From a bacterium (GTDB lineage Bacteria > Campylobacterota > Campylobacteria > Campylobacterales > Sulfurimonadaceae), in NCBI GenBank assembly GCA_018822665.1, contig JAHJJX010000027.1, forward strand, positions 62,001 through 126,000: a stretch of 64,000 bases of DNA, given 5' to 3'. Numbering within the stretch: position 1 is the stretch's first letter; each line of letters opens with the position of its first letter. The translations under genes and the position numbers were made by a program. The notes below the pieces were generated by a model, which was not told the origin of the DNA, made no database searches, and saw only the letters and a program-made list of their open reading frames with translations. This document shows, in pieces, positions 44,499-53,511 of the stretch.

Positions 44499-46403
44499 TC
44501 ACTCTTTCACTGCCCTTATTTCAAACTTTCCATCTTCAACTTCTACAAGACCAAAAACTTTATCAAATGAACCTTCACGAGGACAAAAAACAATTTCAAC
44601 AGGTGGATTCACCAATCTGAATTTCAATTCATTATGTCCCAACCAAGCACCTCGGTTTATAATTCTTGCATCAAAAATATCATCCTGAAAGGATGCTGTT
44701 CTCGTTGTTAAAAGGGTAAGCTGATCACTCATCTGTTCATGTTCACTTTTAATAGTGCTTAAATGTTCTTGCATTTTTTGGAATTGTTTATACTGTTTTA
44801 CAAAAGATTCCGGCATTTTTACACCATTTTTTTTATAATGCACAAGTCTTTTTTTAACGTCATTAAATGCAGATGTATTATCTGTGATAAGTTTGCTGTA
44901 TTTTATTATCTCTTTTTTTACATTTTTGATATTTTGCTCAAGTTCTTTAATATTGTGTTCATTTTCATCAAGCCCCTCTTGCGCATCTTTTTTAAGAAGA
45001 GGGTCTATGGTAAAAATATTTTCACTTCCATGGAGTTTTTTAATATCTATAAGTCTTGAAGCAGTGGCTTTCACATAAGAGCCGCAAAGCTCTATTGTAA
45101 TCTCTTTGGCCCTTACGCTGCCCCCCAGTGCTTGAGATATTTCAACAATATCCCCATCAATGGTTCCATGCTCAAGTCGTGTTACGTGTATATTTTTCCC
45201 GTAAGCTGTACCCTTATGAATATTAATATTTAAATTATCTGCTCTGATTTGTGAAGTTTTATGTGTTTGTCCCTGAACTGTTGCGGTTATTGCATTGATT
45301 TTTGCATTGGAACCAACATTTCCATCAATATTAATCTCGCTGACTTCAACCTCCATGCCCATTCCGATGGCATCTTTTACGGAATCTTTTTCTTTAACGC
45401 TTATGGTAACATCGGAGTCCAATCCAGTTGAAATGGAACCTGTTGTTTTAAAACTTATCTCACCGATATCTACATCTGTTTTAATTAAATAAACATTCCC
45501 CTCAAGTGAGATATAGCCGTTTTCAACTGCCCTGTATTCTATGCTTGAGGGTGTATCAATTGCCTTGATACTCTCATCTGTTTGAAATGTCGGCTCATTT
45601 TTAACTATCGGCTCTTTTGGGCTCATAAACTCACCGCGGCAATTTCTACCGGGCTTGCCTACTTGAGCTTTAATATATTCTATAAGAAGTTCATCCCGAT
45701 GAACACTATGAATAAAACCTCGCTTTGCATAATCTACCTTTGTATGATCATCAACAATCTCTTTTTTATCATAATGAAAAATCAACGCATCGTTTTGCGT
45801 GAGTGTCGGCTCATAACTTTCTGCAATTAAAATTGTTTCGCTTTTAGCGTAGATTGCATGTTCTTGAACTCGAACATAAGCAGAAATTTTAGATATTGCA
45901 TCTTCAAGCATCTCATCAAAAATATTAATCAGTATATTTGCACGAATTTTTCTTTTGTTTATGAGCAGAAGAAGCTCTTTTTCAAATCTTGAATTATAGC
46001 TGACCCTCGAGCCCTCTTTTATGCTTAAATACACTTTGCATTTTGTTGCATTTGCCCCTACGGCCAAGTTGAAATTCTGGTACGGGTCATCAGGGTCTTT
46101 AGAATAAATTTCTACCTCATACATCTGTTTAATTTGAAAATTTGGGTTTAAGAGAGTAAGTTTTTCATCGAGTTGGTAGAGTTCATCCGCTGCTATCTCT
46201 TCCCAGTCCGTTTCTTTGGTTCCATCATTCATTCTGGTATAGGTCTGAACTTCCAGTATATTAAAGTCCAGCGTATCTGCATTGATATCATAAGACTGCG
46301 CTATTTTTATCAATTCTTTCGGCACATTTTGCGTTCTAACAACCGTTGGACGAATTTTTTTTGATGTTATATTTGTACTTTTATTCGAACCAAATAGTGC
46401 CAT
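44499..46403 (-). CDS. FapA-type flagellar assembly protein (DUF342)
   Basis: 634-residue cytoplasmic protein. The middle third is the polymer-forming FapA beta-helix (VENGYISLEGNVYLIKTDVDIGEISFKTTGSI then repeats of G-x-I/V strands), followed by a long coiled coil (residues ~480-580). DUF342/FapA proteins affect polar flagellar placement in Vibrio and Bacillus relatives. It is divergent from murJ and upstream of ruvA, the same arrangement as Cj0799-Cj0801 in Campylobacter as I recall. The function here is inferred from family only. Confidence 0.82.
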   Translation of the reverse strand: MALFGSNKSTNITSKKIRPTVVRTQNVPKELIKIAQSYDINADTLDFNILEVQTYTRMNDGTKETDWEEIAADELYQLDEKLTLLNPNFQIKQMYEVEIYSKDPDDPYQNFNLAVGANATKCKVYLSIKEGSRVSYNSRFEKELLLLINKRKIRANILINIFDEMLEDAISKISAYVRVQEHAIYAKSETILIAESYEPTLTQNDALIFHYDKKEIVDDHTKVDYAKRGFIHSVHRDELLIEYIKAQVGKPGRNCRGEFMSPKEPIVKNEPTFQTDESIKAIDTPSSIEYRAVENGYISLEGNVYLIKTDVDIGEISFKTTGSISTGLDSDVTISVKEKDSVKDAIGMGMEVEVSEINIDGNVGSNAKINAITATVQGQTHKTSQIRADNLNINIHKGTAYGKNIHVTRLEHGTIDGDIVEISQALGGSVRAKEITIELCGSYVKATASRLIDIKKLHGSENIFTIDPLLKKDAQEGLDENEHNIKELEQNIKNVKKEIIKYSKLITDNTSAFNDVKKRLVHYKKNGVKMPESFVKQYKQFQKMQEHLSTIKSEHEQMSDQLTLLTTRTASFQDDIFDARIINRGAWLGHNELKFRLVNPPVEIVFCPREGSFDKVFGLVEVEDGKFEIRAVKE

Positions 46404-46515
46404 TTTTTCTCATTGTGTTTTATTTTATAAAAATTAAAGACTCCATTTTAATAGATTATTTGTTAAAATATCGTAAAAGTATCTCATTTTTAAATCTATC
46501 TCCTAAAAGAAGCCT

Positions 46516-47925
46516 ATGTTTAAAGCCATTTTCACCAATAGTTTTGGTATTTTAATCTCAAGAATTTTAGGATTTATCAGAGACTTGCTTACAGCCTCCG
46601 CTCTAGGTGCAAACATCTACAGCGATATCTTTTTCATAGCTTTTAAGCTTCCCAATCTCTTTCGTCGCATCTTTGCAGAGGGTGCTTTTACGCAAGCCTT
46701 TATGCCTGCCTTTGCACGTTCTTTGCATAAATCTGTTTTTTCTGCAAATATTTTTATCGTTTTTTTATCCATTATTCTTATTATTACTCTTCTGGTAAAC
46801 CTTTTGCCGTCTCTAGCGACAAAGCTCATTGCGGTTGGACTTAATGAAAAAACAATAGAAATAGCCGCACCCTACGTGGCCATCAATTTTTGGTATCTTC
46901 CCCTTATTTTTATAGTTACTTTTTTAAGTACGCTCCTTCAGTATAAACACCATTTTGCAACGTCGGCATTTTCAACGGCGCTTCTTAATATCTCACTTAT
47001 TGCCGCCATTTATCTCTCAGAAGATAAAAGCAACGGCGAGATAGTCTACTATATGAGCTGGGGCGTTGTAGCAGGTGGTATTTTACAGCTGATAGTGCAT
47101 GTCATGGCTATACAAAAAATGGGACTCTGCAAACTCTTGTTTGGCGGATTTAAATATCTTAGGGTGAAGTCAAAAATCATCCAAAAAGAGACCAGAAAAT
47201 TTCGTTCACAATTTTTTCCTGCCGTATGGGGGAATTCCACCGCACAGGTGAGCGGATTTTTAGACACATTTTTTGCCTCGTTTTTAATCACCGGCTCCAT
47301 TAGTTATCTTTATTATGCAAATCGGATTTTTCAGCTTCCCTTAGCACTCTTTGCCATCGCAACTTCCATAGCCCTGTTTCCGCGCGTAGCGAGATATTTA
47401 AAAAATTCCGATGAAAAAAAAGCAATGGCGTATATGCAAAAAGCTTTTTGGTTTTTGGCATTTTTACTCTCGGCTAGTACGGTAATGGGTTTTATTCTGG
47501 CGCACGAGATAACCTGGCTTTTGTTTGAAAGAGGTGCCTTCGATACGACCGATACGCAAAACACAACGCTGATTTTACAGATGTATATAATAGGATTGCT
47601 TCCCTTTGGGCTTCAAAAACTGCTTTTACTTTGGCTTTATGCCAAAGAGATGCAAATGCGTGCTGCAAAAATTGCAACATTTTCTCTCCTTGCCTATATT
47701 CTTTTTTCTCTGTCATTTATCATCCCCATGGGTGCGAGCGGTTTGGCCTTGGCGAGCACCATCAGCGGTTTTGTGAGCTTTTATTTGACTATTCAAGCTT
47801 TTGGTTTGGATAATTTTTTAAAGATTATCAAATCCAAAAAGATGATTTATCTACTTTTTGGTACCATTTTACTGAGTATTTTATTGATAATTATAAAAAA
47901 CTTTCTCCATAGTTTTATTATCTAA
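46516..47925 (+). CDS. murJ: Lipid II flippase MurJ
   Basis: Fourteen-helix MOP-superfamily flippase of 469 residues that moves lipid II to the periplasmic face. The N-terminal block SRILGFIRDLLTASALGANIYSDIFFIAFKLPNLFRRIFAEGAF is nearly invariant in MurJ and includes the substrate-binding arginines. It is followed nine bases later by the SMR pseudogene and then cysS. Confidence 0.95.
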   Translation: MFKAIFTNSFGILISRILGFIRDLLTASALGANIYSDIFFIAFKLPNLFRRIFAEGAFTQAFMPAFARSLHKSVFSANIFIVFLSIILIITLLVNLLPSLATKLIAVGLNEKTIEIAAPYVAINFWYLPLIFIVTFLSTLLQYKHHFATSAFSTALLNISLIAAIYLSEDKSNGEIVYYMSWGVVAGGILQLIVHVMAIQKMGLCKLLFGGFKYLRVKSKIIQKETRKFRSQFFPAVWGNSTAQVSGFLDTFFASFLITGSISYLYYANRIFQLPLALFAIATSIALFPRVARYLKNSDEKKAMAYMQKAFWFLAFLLSASTVMGFILAHEITWLLFERGAFDTTDTQNTTLILQMYIIGLLPFGLQKLLLLWLYAKEMQMRAAKIATFSLLAYILFSLSFIIPMGASGLALASTISGFVSFYLTIQAFGLDNFLKIIKSKKMIYLLFGTILLSILLIIIKNFLHSFII

Positions 47926-47934
47926 GGGGTGTAC

Positions 47935-48082
47935 ATGGCATGGATTTATCTGGTATTGGCAGGTTTGTTTGAGATTGGCTGGAACTTCTTATGCCGTTTG
48001 GACAGGAATAGGTGCGGCCGGAACTTTTATAGTAGGTATTCTTTTTTATGGATACACTCACGTACAAAAAAAACAATTTTGA
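47935..48082 (+). pseudogene. SMR-family (SugE/EmrE) transporter gene with internal deletion
   Basis: The N-terminal helix start MAWIYLVLAGLFEIGW is intact and matches SugE-type small multidrug resistance proteins. A frame change then leads into GTSYAVWTGIGAAGTFIVG and ILFYG, which belong to the third helix. The intervening ~45 residues, including the second helix, are missing, and the C-terminal fourth helix is replaced by YTHVQKKQF and a stop. A ribosome binding site (AAGGGG) survives. So this is a recent deletion derivative; intact SMR proteins are ~105 residues. Confidence 0.85.
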
Positions 48083-48094
48083 GGATTTTTTTAG

Positions 48095-49495
48095 ATGACT
48101 TTATTTGACTCTGTTCAAAAAACAAAACGACTTTTCATCCCCTTGCAAGAAGGAAAAGTTTCACTCTATGTTTGCGGGCCAACAGTGTATGATGATGCCC
48201 ATTTGGGACATGCTAAAAGTGCTTTGGTCTTTGACCTGCTCACAAAAGTTCTCAAAGCCGATGGCTACGATGTGACTTATGCGCGAAATATCACGGACAT
48301 TGATGATAAAATTATTCTCAAAGCACAAGAGCAAAAGAAGAGCATCCAAGAGATTACAGATTTTTACACGGATGCATTTCACAAAGAGATGCAAGCCATC
48401 GGTGTATCTCGTCCCGATATCGAGCCAAAAGCAACCGAGAGTCTTGATGCAATATACCAGCTAATCCAAAGTTTGATAGATTCGCAACACGCGTACAAAA
48501 CGCTTGAGGGTGATGTTTATTTTGATACTTCAAGCGACAGTGCGTATCTCAGTCTTTCCAAAAGAGTGCAGGATGAAGATGATAAACTTCAAAGGGTTGA
48601 GAGTTCCTCCAATAAAAAAAATAGCGCCGACTTTGCTTTATGGAAAAGCGTAAAAGACGGCTCTGTTACATTTGAATCTCCTTTTGGTTCGGGTCGTCCC
48701 GGTTGGCATGTGGAATGTTCTGCAATGATTGAAAAACACATGGCATGTGGAAATAAAAAATATGCTCTGGATATTCATGGCGGCGGGGCTGATTTGCTTT
48801 TTCCCCATCATGAAAACGAAGCTGCTCAGACTAGATGCGCAACAAATCATGATTTAGCCAACTACTGGATGCATAACGGGTTTGTAAACATAGACGGTCA
48901 GAAGATGTCAAAGAGTCTTGGAAACAGTTTCTTTTTAAAAGATGCCCTCAAAGTGTATGATGGAGAAGTGCTTCGCTTTTATCTTCTGAGTACCCATTAC
49001 AGAAGCAATTTTAATTTTAATGAAGAGGATTTGCTTTCCTCCAAAAAACGTCTTGACAAAATATACAGACTCAAAAAAAGACTTTTCGGCTTGTCGCATG
49101 AAGAAAAGACAACTCCTTTTCAAGATGAACTTTTAAAAGCTTTAAACGACGACTTAAATATCTCCAGCTCTTTGGCACTCATTGATGAGATGCTAAGCAA
49201 AGCAAACGAAATTCTCGACACAACGGGAAAACATAAAGAGCTCAAGCGTGACACCCTCTCCAATCTTGCTTACATAGAAAAGCTTTTAGGTTTTGGCGTT
49301 AAAAATCCATTTGAGTATTTCCAGTTTGGAGTGGATGAAGATACAAAAACAAAAATCGCTGAGCTGATACTCCAAAGAGACGAAGCGAAAAAGGCAAAAG
49401 ACTTTGCGCTTTCTGACAAAATTCGTGATGAAATCCTGGCATGTGGAGTAAACATTATGGACACTCCGCAGGGAACTTTTTGGGAAAAGGTGTAA
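48095..49495 (+). CDS. cysS: Cysteinyl-tRNA synthetase
   Basis: Class I synthetase of 466 residues. CGPTVYDDAHLGHAK carries the first zinc Cys and the HIGH-type loop AHLGH, and KMSKSLGN is the KMSKS loop. Further zinc ligands are in GWHVECSAM and GGGADLLFPHHENE. The C-terminal anticodon-binding helical domain is complete. It has three exact dispersed words (48705, 48742, 49438), the densest cluster within one gene, two of them in or near conserved motifs. Confidence 0.96.
   Translation: MTLFDSVQKTKRLFIPLQEGKVSLYVCGPTVYDDAHLGHAKSALVFDLLTKVLKADGYDVTYARNITDIDDKIILKAQEQKKSIQEITDFYTDAFHKEMQAIGVSRPDIEPKATESLDAIYQLIQSLIDSQHAYKTLEGDVYFDTSSDSAYLSLSKRVQDEDDKLQRVESSSNKKNSADFALWKSVKDGSVTFESPFGSGRPGWHVECSAMIEKHMACGNKKYALDIHGGGADLLFPHHENEAAQTRCATNHDLANYWMHNGFVNIDGQKMSKSLGNSFFLKDALKVYDGEVLRFYLLSTHYRSNFNFNEEDLLSSKKRLDKIYRLKKRLFGLSHEEKTTPFQDELLKALNDDLNISSSLALIDEMLSKANEILDTTGKHKELKRDTLSNLAYIEKLLGFGVKNPFEYFQFGVDEDTKTKIAELILQRDEAKKAKDFALSDKIRDEILACGVNIMDTPQGTFWEKV
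48705..48714 (+). repeat. Dispersed word in cysS (first copy)
   Basis: Exact copy on the coding strand, extended GGCATGTGGAA, read W-H-V-E. Confidence 0.9.
48742..48751 (+). repeat. Dispersed word in cysS (second copy)
   Basis: Exact copy on the coding strand, extended GGCATGTGGAAA, read M-A-C-G, in a different frame from the copy 37 bases before. Confidence 0.9.
49438..49447 (+). repeat. Dispersed word in cysS (third copy)
   Basis: Exact copy on the coding strand, read L-A-C-G, in the last 20 codons. Confidence 0.9.
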
Positions 49496-49497
49496 AG

Positions 49498-49752
49498 ATG
49501 GCAGATATAAAATTTTCAAAAGAAGAAACAGAAAATATTGTGTATAAAATCAAACAATATTTCCAAAATGAACTCGATGAAGAGATAGGTCAATTCGAGG
49601 CGGAATTTCTTTTAGACTTTTTTTCTAAAGAGATTGGCAGCTATTTTTACAATGAGGGCGTACGGGATGCACAAGCTGTGATGTCAAGCCAATTTGACAC
49701 CATAACGCAGTCTCTGTATGAAATTGAAAAAATAACCGACTTTAAAAAATAA
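49498..49752 (+). CDS. DUF2164 family protein
   Basis: 84-residue soluble, acidic helical protein, two bases behind cysS (start ATG at 49498 with AAAGG upstream). ELDEEIGQFEAEFLLDFFSKEIGSYFYNEGVRDA matches the conserved DUF2164 block (E-IG-F-A..LLDF..E.GPYFYN.AI.DA). Its function is not known. It is probably translated with cysS and the methyltransferase that follows. Confidence 0.8.
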   Translation: MADIKFSKEETENIVYKIKQYFQNELDEEIGQFEAEFLLDFFSKEIGSYFYNEGVRDAQAVMSSQFDTITQSLYEIEKITDFKK

Positions 49753-49756
49753 TTCT

Positions 49757-50674
49757 ATGAATATCCCTGAAATACAAACTCTTTTACAAGAGAATTCCAA
49801 AGATACGACGAATGAGTTTAAAAGGCTGTTTCACGGTCGCGGAGGACTTTATGAGGGTTGGAATTTTTTAACTGTCGACTCTATGGATAGAGTCTTGAGT
49901 GTTGCCCTTTACAGCCAAATGCAAGATGCTCTTGAAGCAAAACTCATTGAGATGTTGAAAAATTTCATTGTTAAAAGCAGATATGCGGTTCTCGTTTTAC
50001 AACGAAGATATTTGCAAGGCACTCCAAGTGAAATTATCGTAGGGGAATTGGAAAAAGAGTTGTTTGTCGTAGAAAACGGTCTCAAAATTAAGCTCAATCT
50101 GCTTTCAAATCAAAACAGCGGATATTTTCCCGATATGAAAAATGGAAGAAAATTTATAAAAGAAAATGCCCAAGAAAAAAATGTTCTGAATCTTTTTTCC
50201 TATACCTGTGCTTTTTCTCTTTTTGCCATTGAAGGAGGCGCTCTAAGCGTTCTCAATGTAGATATGAATAAAAGTGCTCTCACAAGGGGGAGAGAGAATC
50301 ATAGACTCAATAACCTTGACACAAAAAAAGTAAGCTTTCTGCCCTACAATATTCTCAAATCATTTTCCGGCATAAGAAAAAAAGGTCCCTTTGATTTAAT
50401 TATAATCGACCCGCCCACATTTCAAAAGGGAAGTTTTGAAGCAAGCAAAGATTACACGAAAATTATACAAAAACTCCCGCAGCTCGCAAGCGAAAATGCC
50501 ATCATTCTTGCTTGTTTAAATGCTCCTGATTTGGACGCGCATTTTTTAATAGAACTTTTTAAAGAGTTTGCTCCGGATTTTAAGTTTCTCGATAGATTGG
50601 ATAACGTAGCCGAATTCGCAAGTGCCGATGAAGACAAATCTCTCAAGAATCTGGTTTTTAAAAGAGATATATAA
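49757..50674 (+). CDS. Class I rRNA-type methyltransferase (RlmK/RlmI-like)
   Basis: 305-residue SAM methyltransferase. NLFSYTCAFSLFAIEGGA is motif I, LSVLNVDMNKSAL motif II, and DLIIIDPPTFQKGSFEASKDY motif IV with the DPP[SRT]F pattern of the RlmI/RlmK (5-methylcytidine or guanosine) group. A 90-residue N-terminal segment (FHGRGGLYEGWNFLTVD) replaces the PUA domain of RlmI. The target is probably rRNA, but the base is unknown. Confidence 0.82.
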   Translation: MNIPEIQTLLQENSKDTTNEFKRLFHGRGGLYEGWNFLTVDSMDRVLSVALYSQMQDALEAKLIEMLKNFIVKSRYAVLVLQRRYLQGTPSEIIVGELEKELFVVENGLKIKLNLLSNQNSGYFPDMKNGRKFIKENAQEKNVLNLFSYTCAFSLFAIEGGALSVLNVDMNKSALTRGRENHRLNNLDTKKVSFLPYNILKSFSGIRKKGPFDLIIIDPPTFQKGSFEASKDYTKIIQKLPQLASENAIILACLNAPDLDAHFLIELFKEFAPDFKFLDRLDNVAEFASADEDKSLKNLVFKRDI

Positions 50675-50680
50675 AACCGC

Positions 50681-50710
50681 CCCGGCTATACAGGAGAAGA
50701 AATAGCCGGG
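50681..50710. terminator. GC-rich hairpin between methyltransferase and outer-membrane gene
   Basis: Perfect nine-base inverted repeat CCCGGCTAT / ATAGCCGGG with a 12-base loop, between convergent genes. It has no T-run on either side, so termination may be weak or the hairpin may have another role. Confidence 0.6.
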
Positions 50711-50731
50711 AAGTCTACCGGGTAAACTATG

Positions 50732-51583
50732 CTAGAATGTAAATACATACCTCACGATAGTTTCCATTGCTGTATCATTTTCTTTCATTGCAAAAACTGA
50801 TGAAAGATTGAACGAGTCATACTCAGAAAAAATACCTCGGTAAATAACATCAAATCCATAAATTGGGTCTATACTGGACATATACGCAGCGGCCTCCGTA
50901 TCTGCATCAAGTGAAGTGTTTTTATTAGTAAAGTCGGTTACATTTAAAGCTAAAAATGTAGACAATCCGCCAAACATTGTTATACCAAAATTATTAACGG
51001 GATAGAAAGTACCACTCAAGACTGTACTTGGTTTTAAACCTATACCGTAACTTGTTTCATCATAAGCATAATCAGGACCATTATTATTGTTTACTGAAAA
51101 ATCACCGCTCATAGTATATAAAACTGCATGAAGCGATGTTGCATTTTTTATTTTAAACATATCAGATTCATAAAGATTTACGCTAAATGAAGGTCTTATA
51201 CCGACATAAAATCCATTTTTGCTATATGTATTGTTATAAATATTTCCGCCATCTGTGAATACTTTATCTTTTAGTTCGCTGTTTATCACACCTAATGTAT
51301 AAGATAATTCAAACATCTTGCCTATGATAGTTTCCGTATTTGCAGGCAAGGTGATAATAATCCCTTGATTTTTGTACTCTGCATCACCGATTTTATCGCC
51401 ATAGTATTCATCTTCAAGGGAAAGATTTACATTAAACTGCATAAAACCTACACCTATTTGATTTTCTTGCATCTCAAATACATCAATCGGAACAGAAGAC
51501 GGCAATTCCATACTCTTGTCCTGGGCCATCAAAGCAGTAAGCAATAATGCACAAGCACCTAATATTTTTACTAATTTATCCAT
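50732..51583 (-). CDS. Predicted outer-membrane beta-barrel protein
   Basis: 283-residue exported protein, signal peptide MDKLVKILGACALLLTALMA. The mature part is alternating beta strands with aromatic ends (IGVGFMQFNVNLSLEDEYY) and finishes in VRYVFTF, a typical barrel-closing C-terminal Phe. I do not recognise the family. It is divergent from a 7TM histidine kinase and shares a 107-base upstream region containing a tandem direct repeat, so it may be controlled by that two-component system. Confidence 0.65.
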   Translation of the reverse strand: MDKLVKILGACALLLTALMAQDKSMELPSSVPIDVFEMQENQIGVGFMQFNVNLSLEDEYYGDKIGDAEYKNQGIIITLPANTETIIGKMFELSYTLGVINSELKDKVFTDGGNIYNNTYSKNGFYVGIRPSFSVNLYESDMFKIKNATSLHAVLYTMSGDFSVNNNNGPDYAYDETSYGIGLKPSTVLSGTFYPVNNFGITMFGGLSTFLALNVTDFTNKNTSLDADTEAAAYMSSIDPIYGFDVIYRGIFSEYDSFNLSSVFAMKENDTAMETIVRYVFTF

Positions 51584-51626
51584 ACAAATTCCTCTTAAAT
51601 CTCTTTATCGGTATCCTAACAAAAGC

Positions 51627-51649
51627 GTGTCACATTTGGTGTCACATTT
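51627..51649. promoter_or_regulatory. Tandem direct repeat between outer-membrane gene and kinase operon
   Basis: GTGTCACATTT occurs twice (51627-51637 and 51639-51649), 12 bases apart. Each start codon of the divergent genes is about 42-66 bases from it. Two same-direction half-sites spaced by about one helical turn are the usual operator form for OmpR/PhoB-type regulators, and such a regulator is encoded at 53504-54187. Confidence 0.6.
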
Positions 51650-51690
51650 TATAGATATTTGTTTAAAGTAAATCATGCTAGTGTTGCATA

Positions 51691-53511
51691 ATGAAAAAAT
51701 ATTTTTATACACTTTTTATAATTTTTGCTAATCTCCACCTTTATGCGATAGAGATAGATGACAAAACTTCAAAATTTTCTATTTTGGAGAAGTCATCTCT
51801 TTTTGTAGATACAACAAATCTTCTCTCAAGAGAACAGCTTCGAGACGATTTCTTTGTTAAAAACACAAAAGCGACTCTAGGTTTGGGTTTTGTTGCACAG
51901 AGTAGTCTGTGGATAAAATTCACACTCAAAAACACTTCGCCCAAGCCGATACAAAAAGTTTTGGAATATGCCAATGTCGTAACCGAAAATATACAACTTT
52001 ACTATGACGATACGGTTATTTATGATGGCATGTGGAACATCCATCCCCAAAGAGAAAGTTTACGTCCATCTTTTGTAATTGATTTAGATTCCTATGAAGA
52101 AAAAACTTTCTATATACAAGCGCATTCAAAGATATCCACCCTTATAGCCAAACTTGTTTTGTGGGAAAAAGATGATTTTGTAAAACATGACTACAAACAT
52201 AAAACTTATATTTTTATATTTTTCTCCGTCATTGCAACGCTTCTGGTTTACAACTTTATGTTGCTTGTATTTACAAAAGACAGAGCCTATTTATATTATG
52301 TTTTGTATCTTGCCAGTGTCATATTTTTTCAACTAAACTATCTTGGAGTCTCACAATTTTATCTTTTCTCAAGTACGCTTTCAATTTTAATCTCAAAAGC
52401 AAGTATGATTTATATCTCTTTTTTAATCATGACAATCGTACTTTTTACAAGAGAGTTTTTAAATACGGCACAATTCAAAAAGATAGATTTTGTTTTAAAA
52501 TTTTATCTTTACATTACTCCCGTTATTGCCCTTTTAAGTTATGATAATTTTTTATTCGATTTAAACATCATAGCTTTTTTTATTCCTCTGGGCATTTTTA
52601 CGGTAATGAGTGCTTTTTATGCACTCTTTCATGGTGTAAAACAAGCAAAATACTATGTCATTGGCTGGAGTTTTGTCATATTCTCGCTTCTCTTAATGAA
52701 CCTAAGAACCATAGGTGTCTTTGATATTTCCAAATATTTTTCTTATGTCAACGAGTTTGCATTTGTGCTTGAAGCCTTACTCTTTTCCATAGCACTCGCG
52801 CATAGAATCAAAGTGCTTACCGAAGAAAAAAATAAGGCGGATAAAGAGTTAATAGAGATTCAAAAGAATGAAAAAAACAGGCTTGAAGAAGTTGTGAATG
52901 AAAAAACAAAAGATTTAAAATCTGCTTTGCAAGAAAAAGATATTTTGTATAAAGAGTTAAACCATAGAGTAAAAAATAACCTTCAAATGATACTCTCCTT
53001 AATCAAACTGCAAATCGGAAAAAGCAAATCGGAAAACACTAAAGATGAGCTTGGTATAACAAAAAGCAGAATCAACTCCATTTCGAGCCTCTATGAATCG
53101 CTGAATTTGCAAAACAAAGAGTCCAAAGCAGATACTTTAGCTTATTTTACAAATATAATACAAGATATCCAAATTGGATTTGAGAAAAAAGTGAAGATTG
53201 CTTATGACATACGATATAACCTTAGCATCAATCAGATGCTCTATTGCGGACTTATTCTCAATGAGCTTGTCGTCAATTCATTTAAATACGCTTTTAAAAA
53301 AGAGGGTGAGATTTACATCGGCCTCTTCAAAAAAGATGCACTGATATATTTTACGATTGAAGATAACGGAAGAGGCTTTAAGCAAGAAGAGAGCCAGTCG
53401 CTAGGACTTATCATTGTCAAAACGCTCGCGCAAAAACAACTGTTTGGAACATTAGATATTGACTCGGGCAAGGGAACAAAAACAACTATAATATGGGAAG
53501 AAAATGAATAA
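51691..53511 (+). CDS. 7TMR-DISM sensor histidine kinase
   Basis: 606-residue membrane kinase. After a signal peptide (MKKYFYTLFIIFANLHLYA) comes a periplasmic 7TMR-DISMED2 domain (residues ~20-165), seven transmembrane helices (~175-375), a coiled linker, and a HisKA_2-type dimerisation domain with ELNHRVKNNLQMILSL (phospho-acceptor His425). The HATPase domain has LILNELVVNSFKYAF (N box) and DNGRGF (G box). DISMED2 domains bind carbohydrates or related ligands in known relatives; the ligand here is unknown. The response regulator gene overlaps its end. The exact word at 52027-52036 encodes G-M-W. Confidence 0.92.
   Translation: MKKYFYTLFIIFANLHLYAIEIDDKTSKFSILEKSSLFVDTTNLLSREQLRDDFFVKNTKATLGLGFVAQSSLWIKFTLKNTSPKPIQKVLEYANVVTENIQLYYDDTVIYDGMWNIHPQRESLRPSFVIDLDSYEEKTFYIQAHSKISTLIAKLVLWEKDDFVKHDYKHKTYIFIFFSVIATLLVYNFMLLVFTKDRAYLYYVLYLASVIFFQLNYLGVSQFYLFSSTLSILISKASMIYISFLIMTIVLFTREFLNTAQFKKIDFVLKFYLYITPVIALLSYDNFLFDLNIIAFFIPLGIFTVMSAFYALFHGVKQAKYYVIGWSFVIFSLLLMNLRTIGVFDISKYFSYVNEFAFVLEALLFSIALAHRIKVLTEEKNKADKELIEIQKNEKNRLEEVVNEKTKDLKSALQEKDILYKELNHRVKNNLQMILSLIKLQIGKSKSENTKDELGITKSRINSISSLYESLNLQNKESKADTLAYFTNIIQDIQIGFEKKVKIAYDIRYNLSINQMLYCGLILNELVVNSFKYAFKKEGEIYIGLFKKDALIYFTIEDNGRGFKQEESQSLGLIIVKTLAQKQLFGTLDIDSGKGTKTTIIWEENE
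52027..52036 (+). repeat. Dispersed word in sensor kinase gene
   Basis: Exact copy on the coding strand, extended GGCATGTGGAA, read G-M-W-N. Confidence 0.9.
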
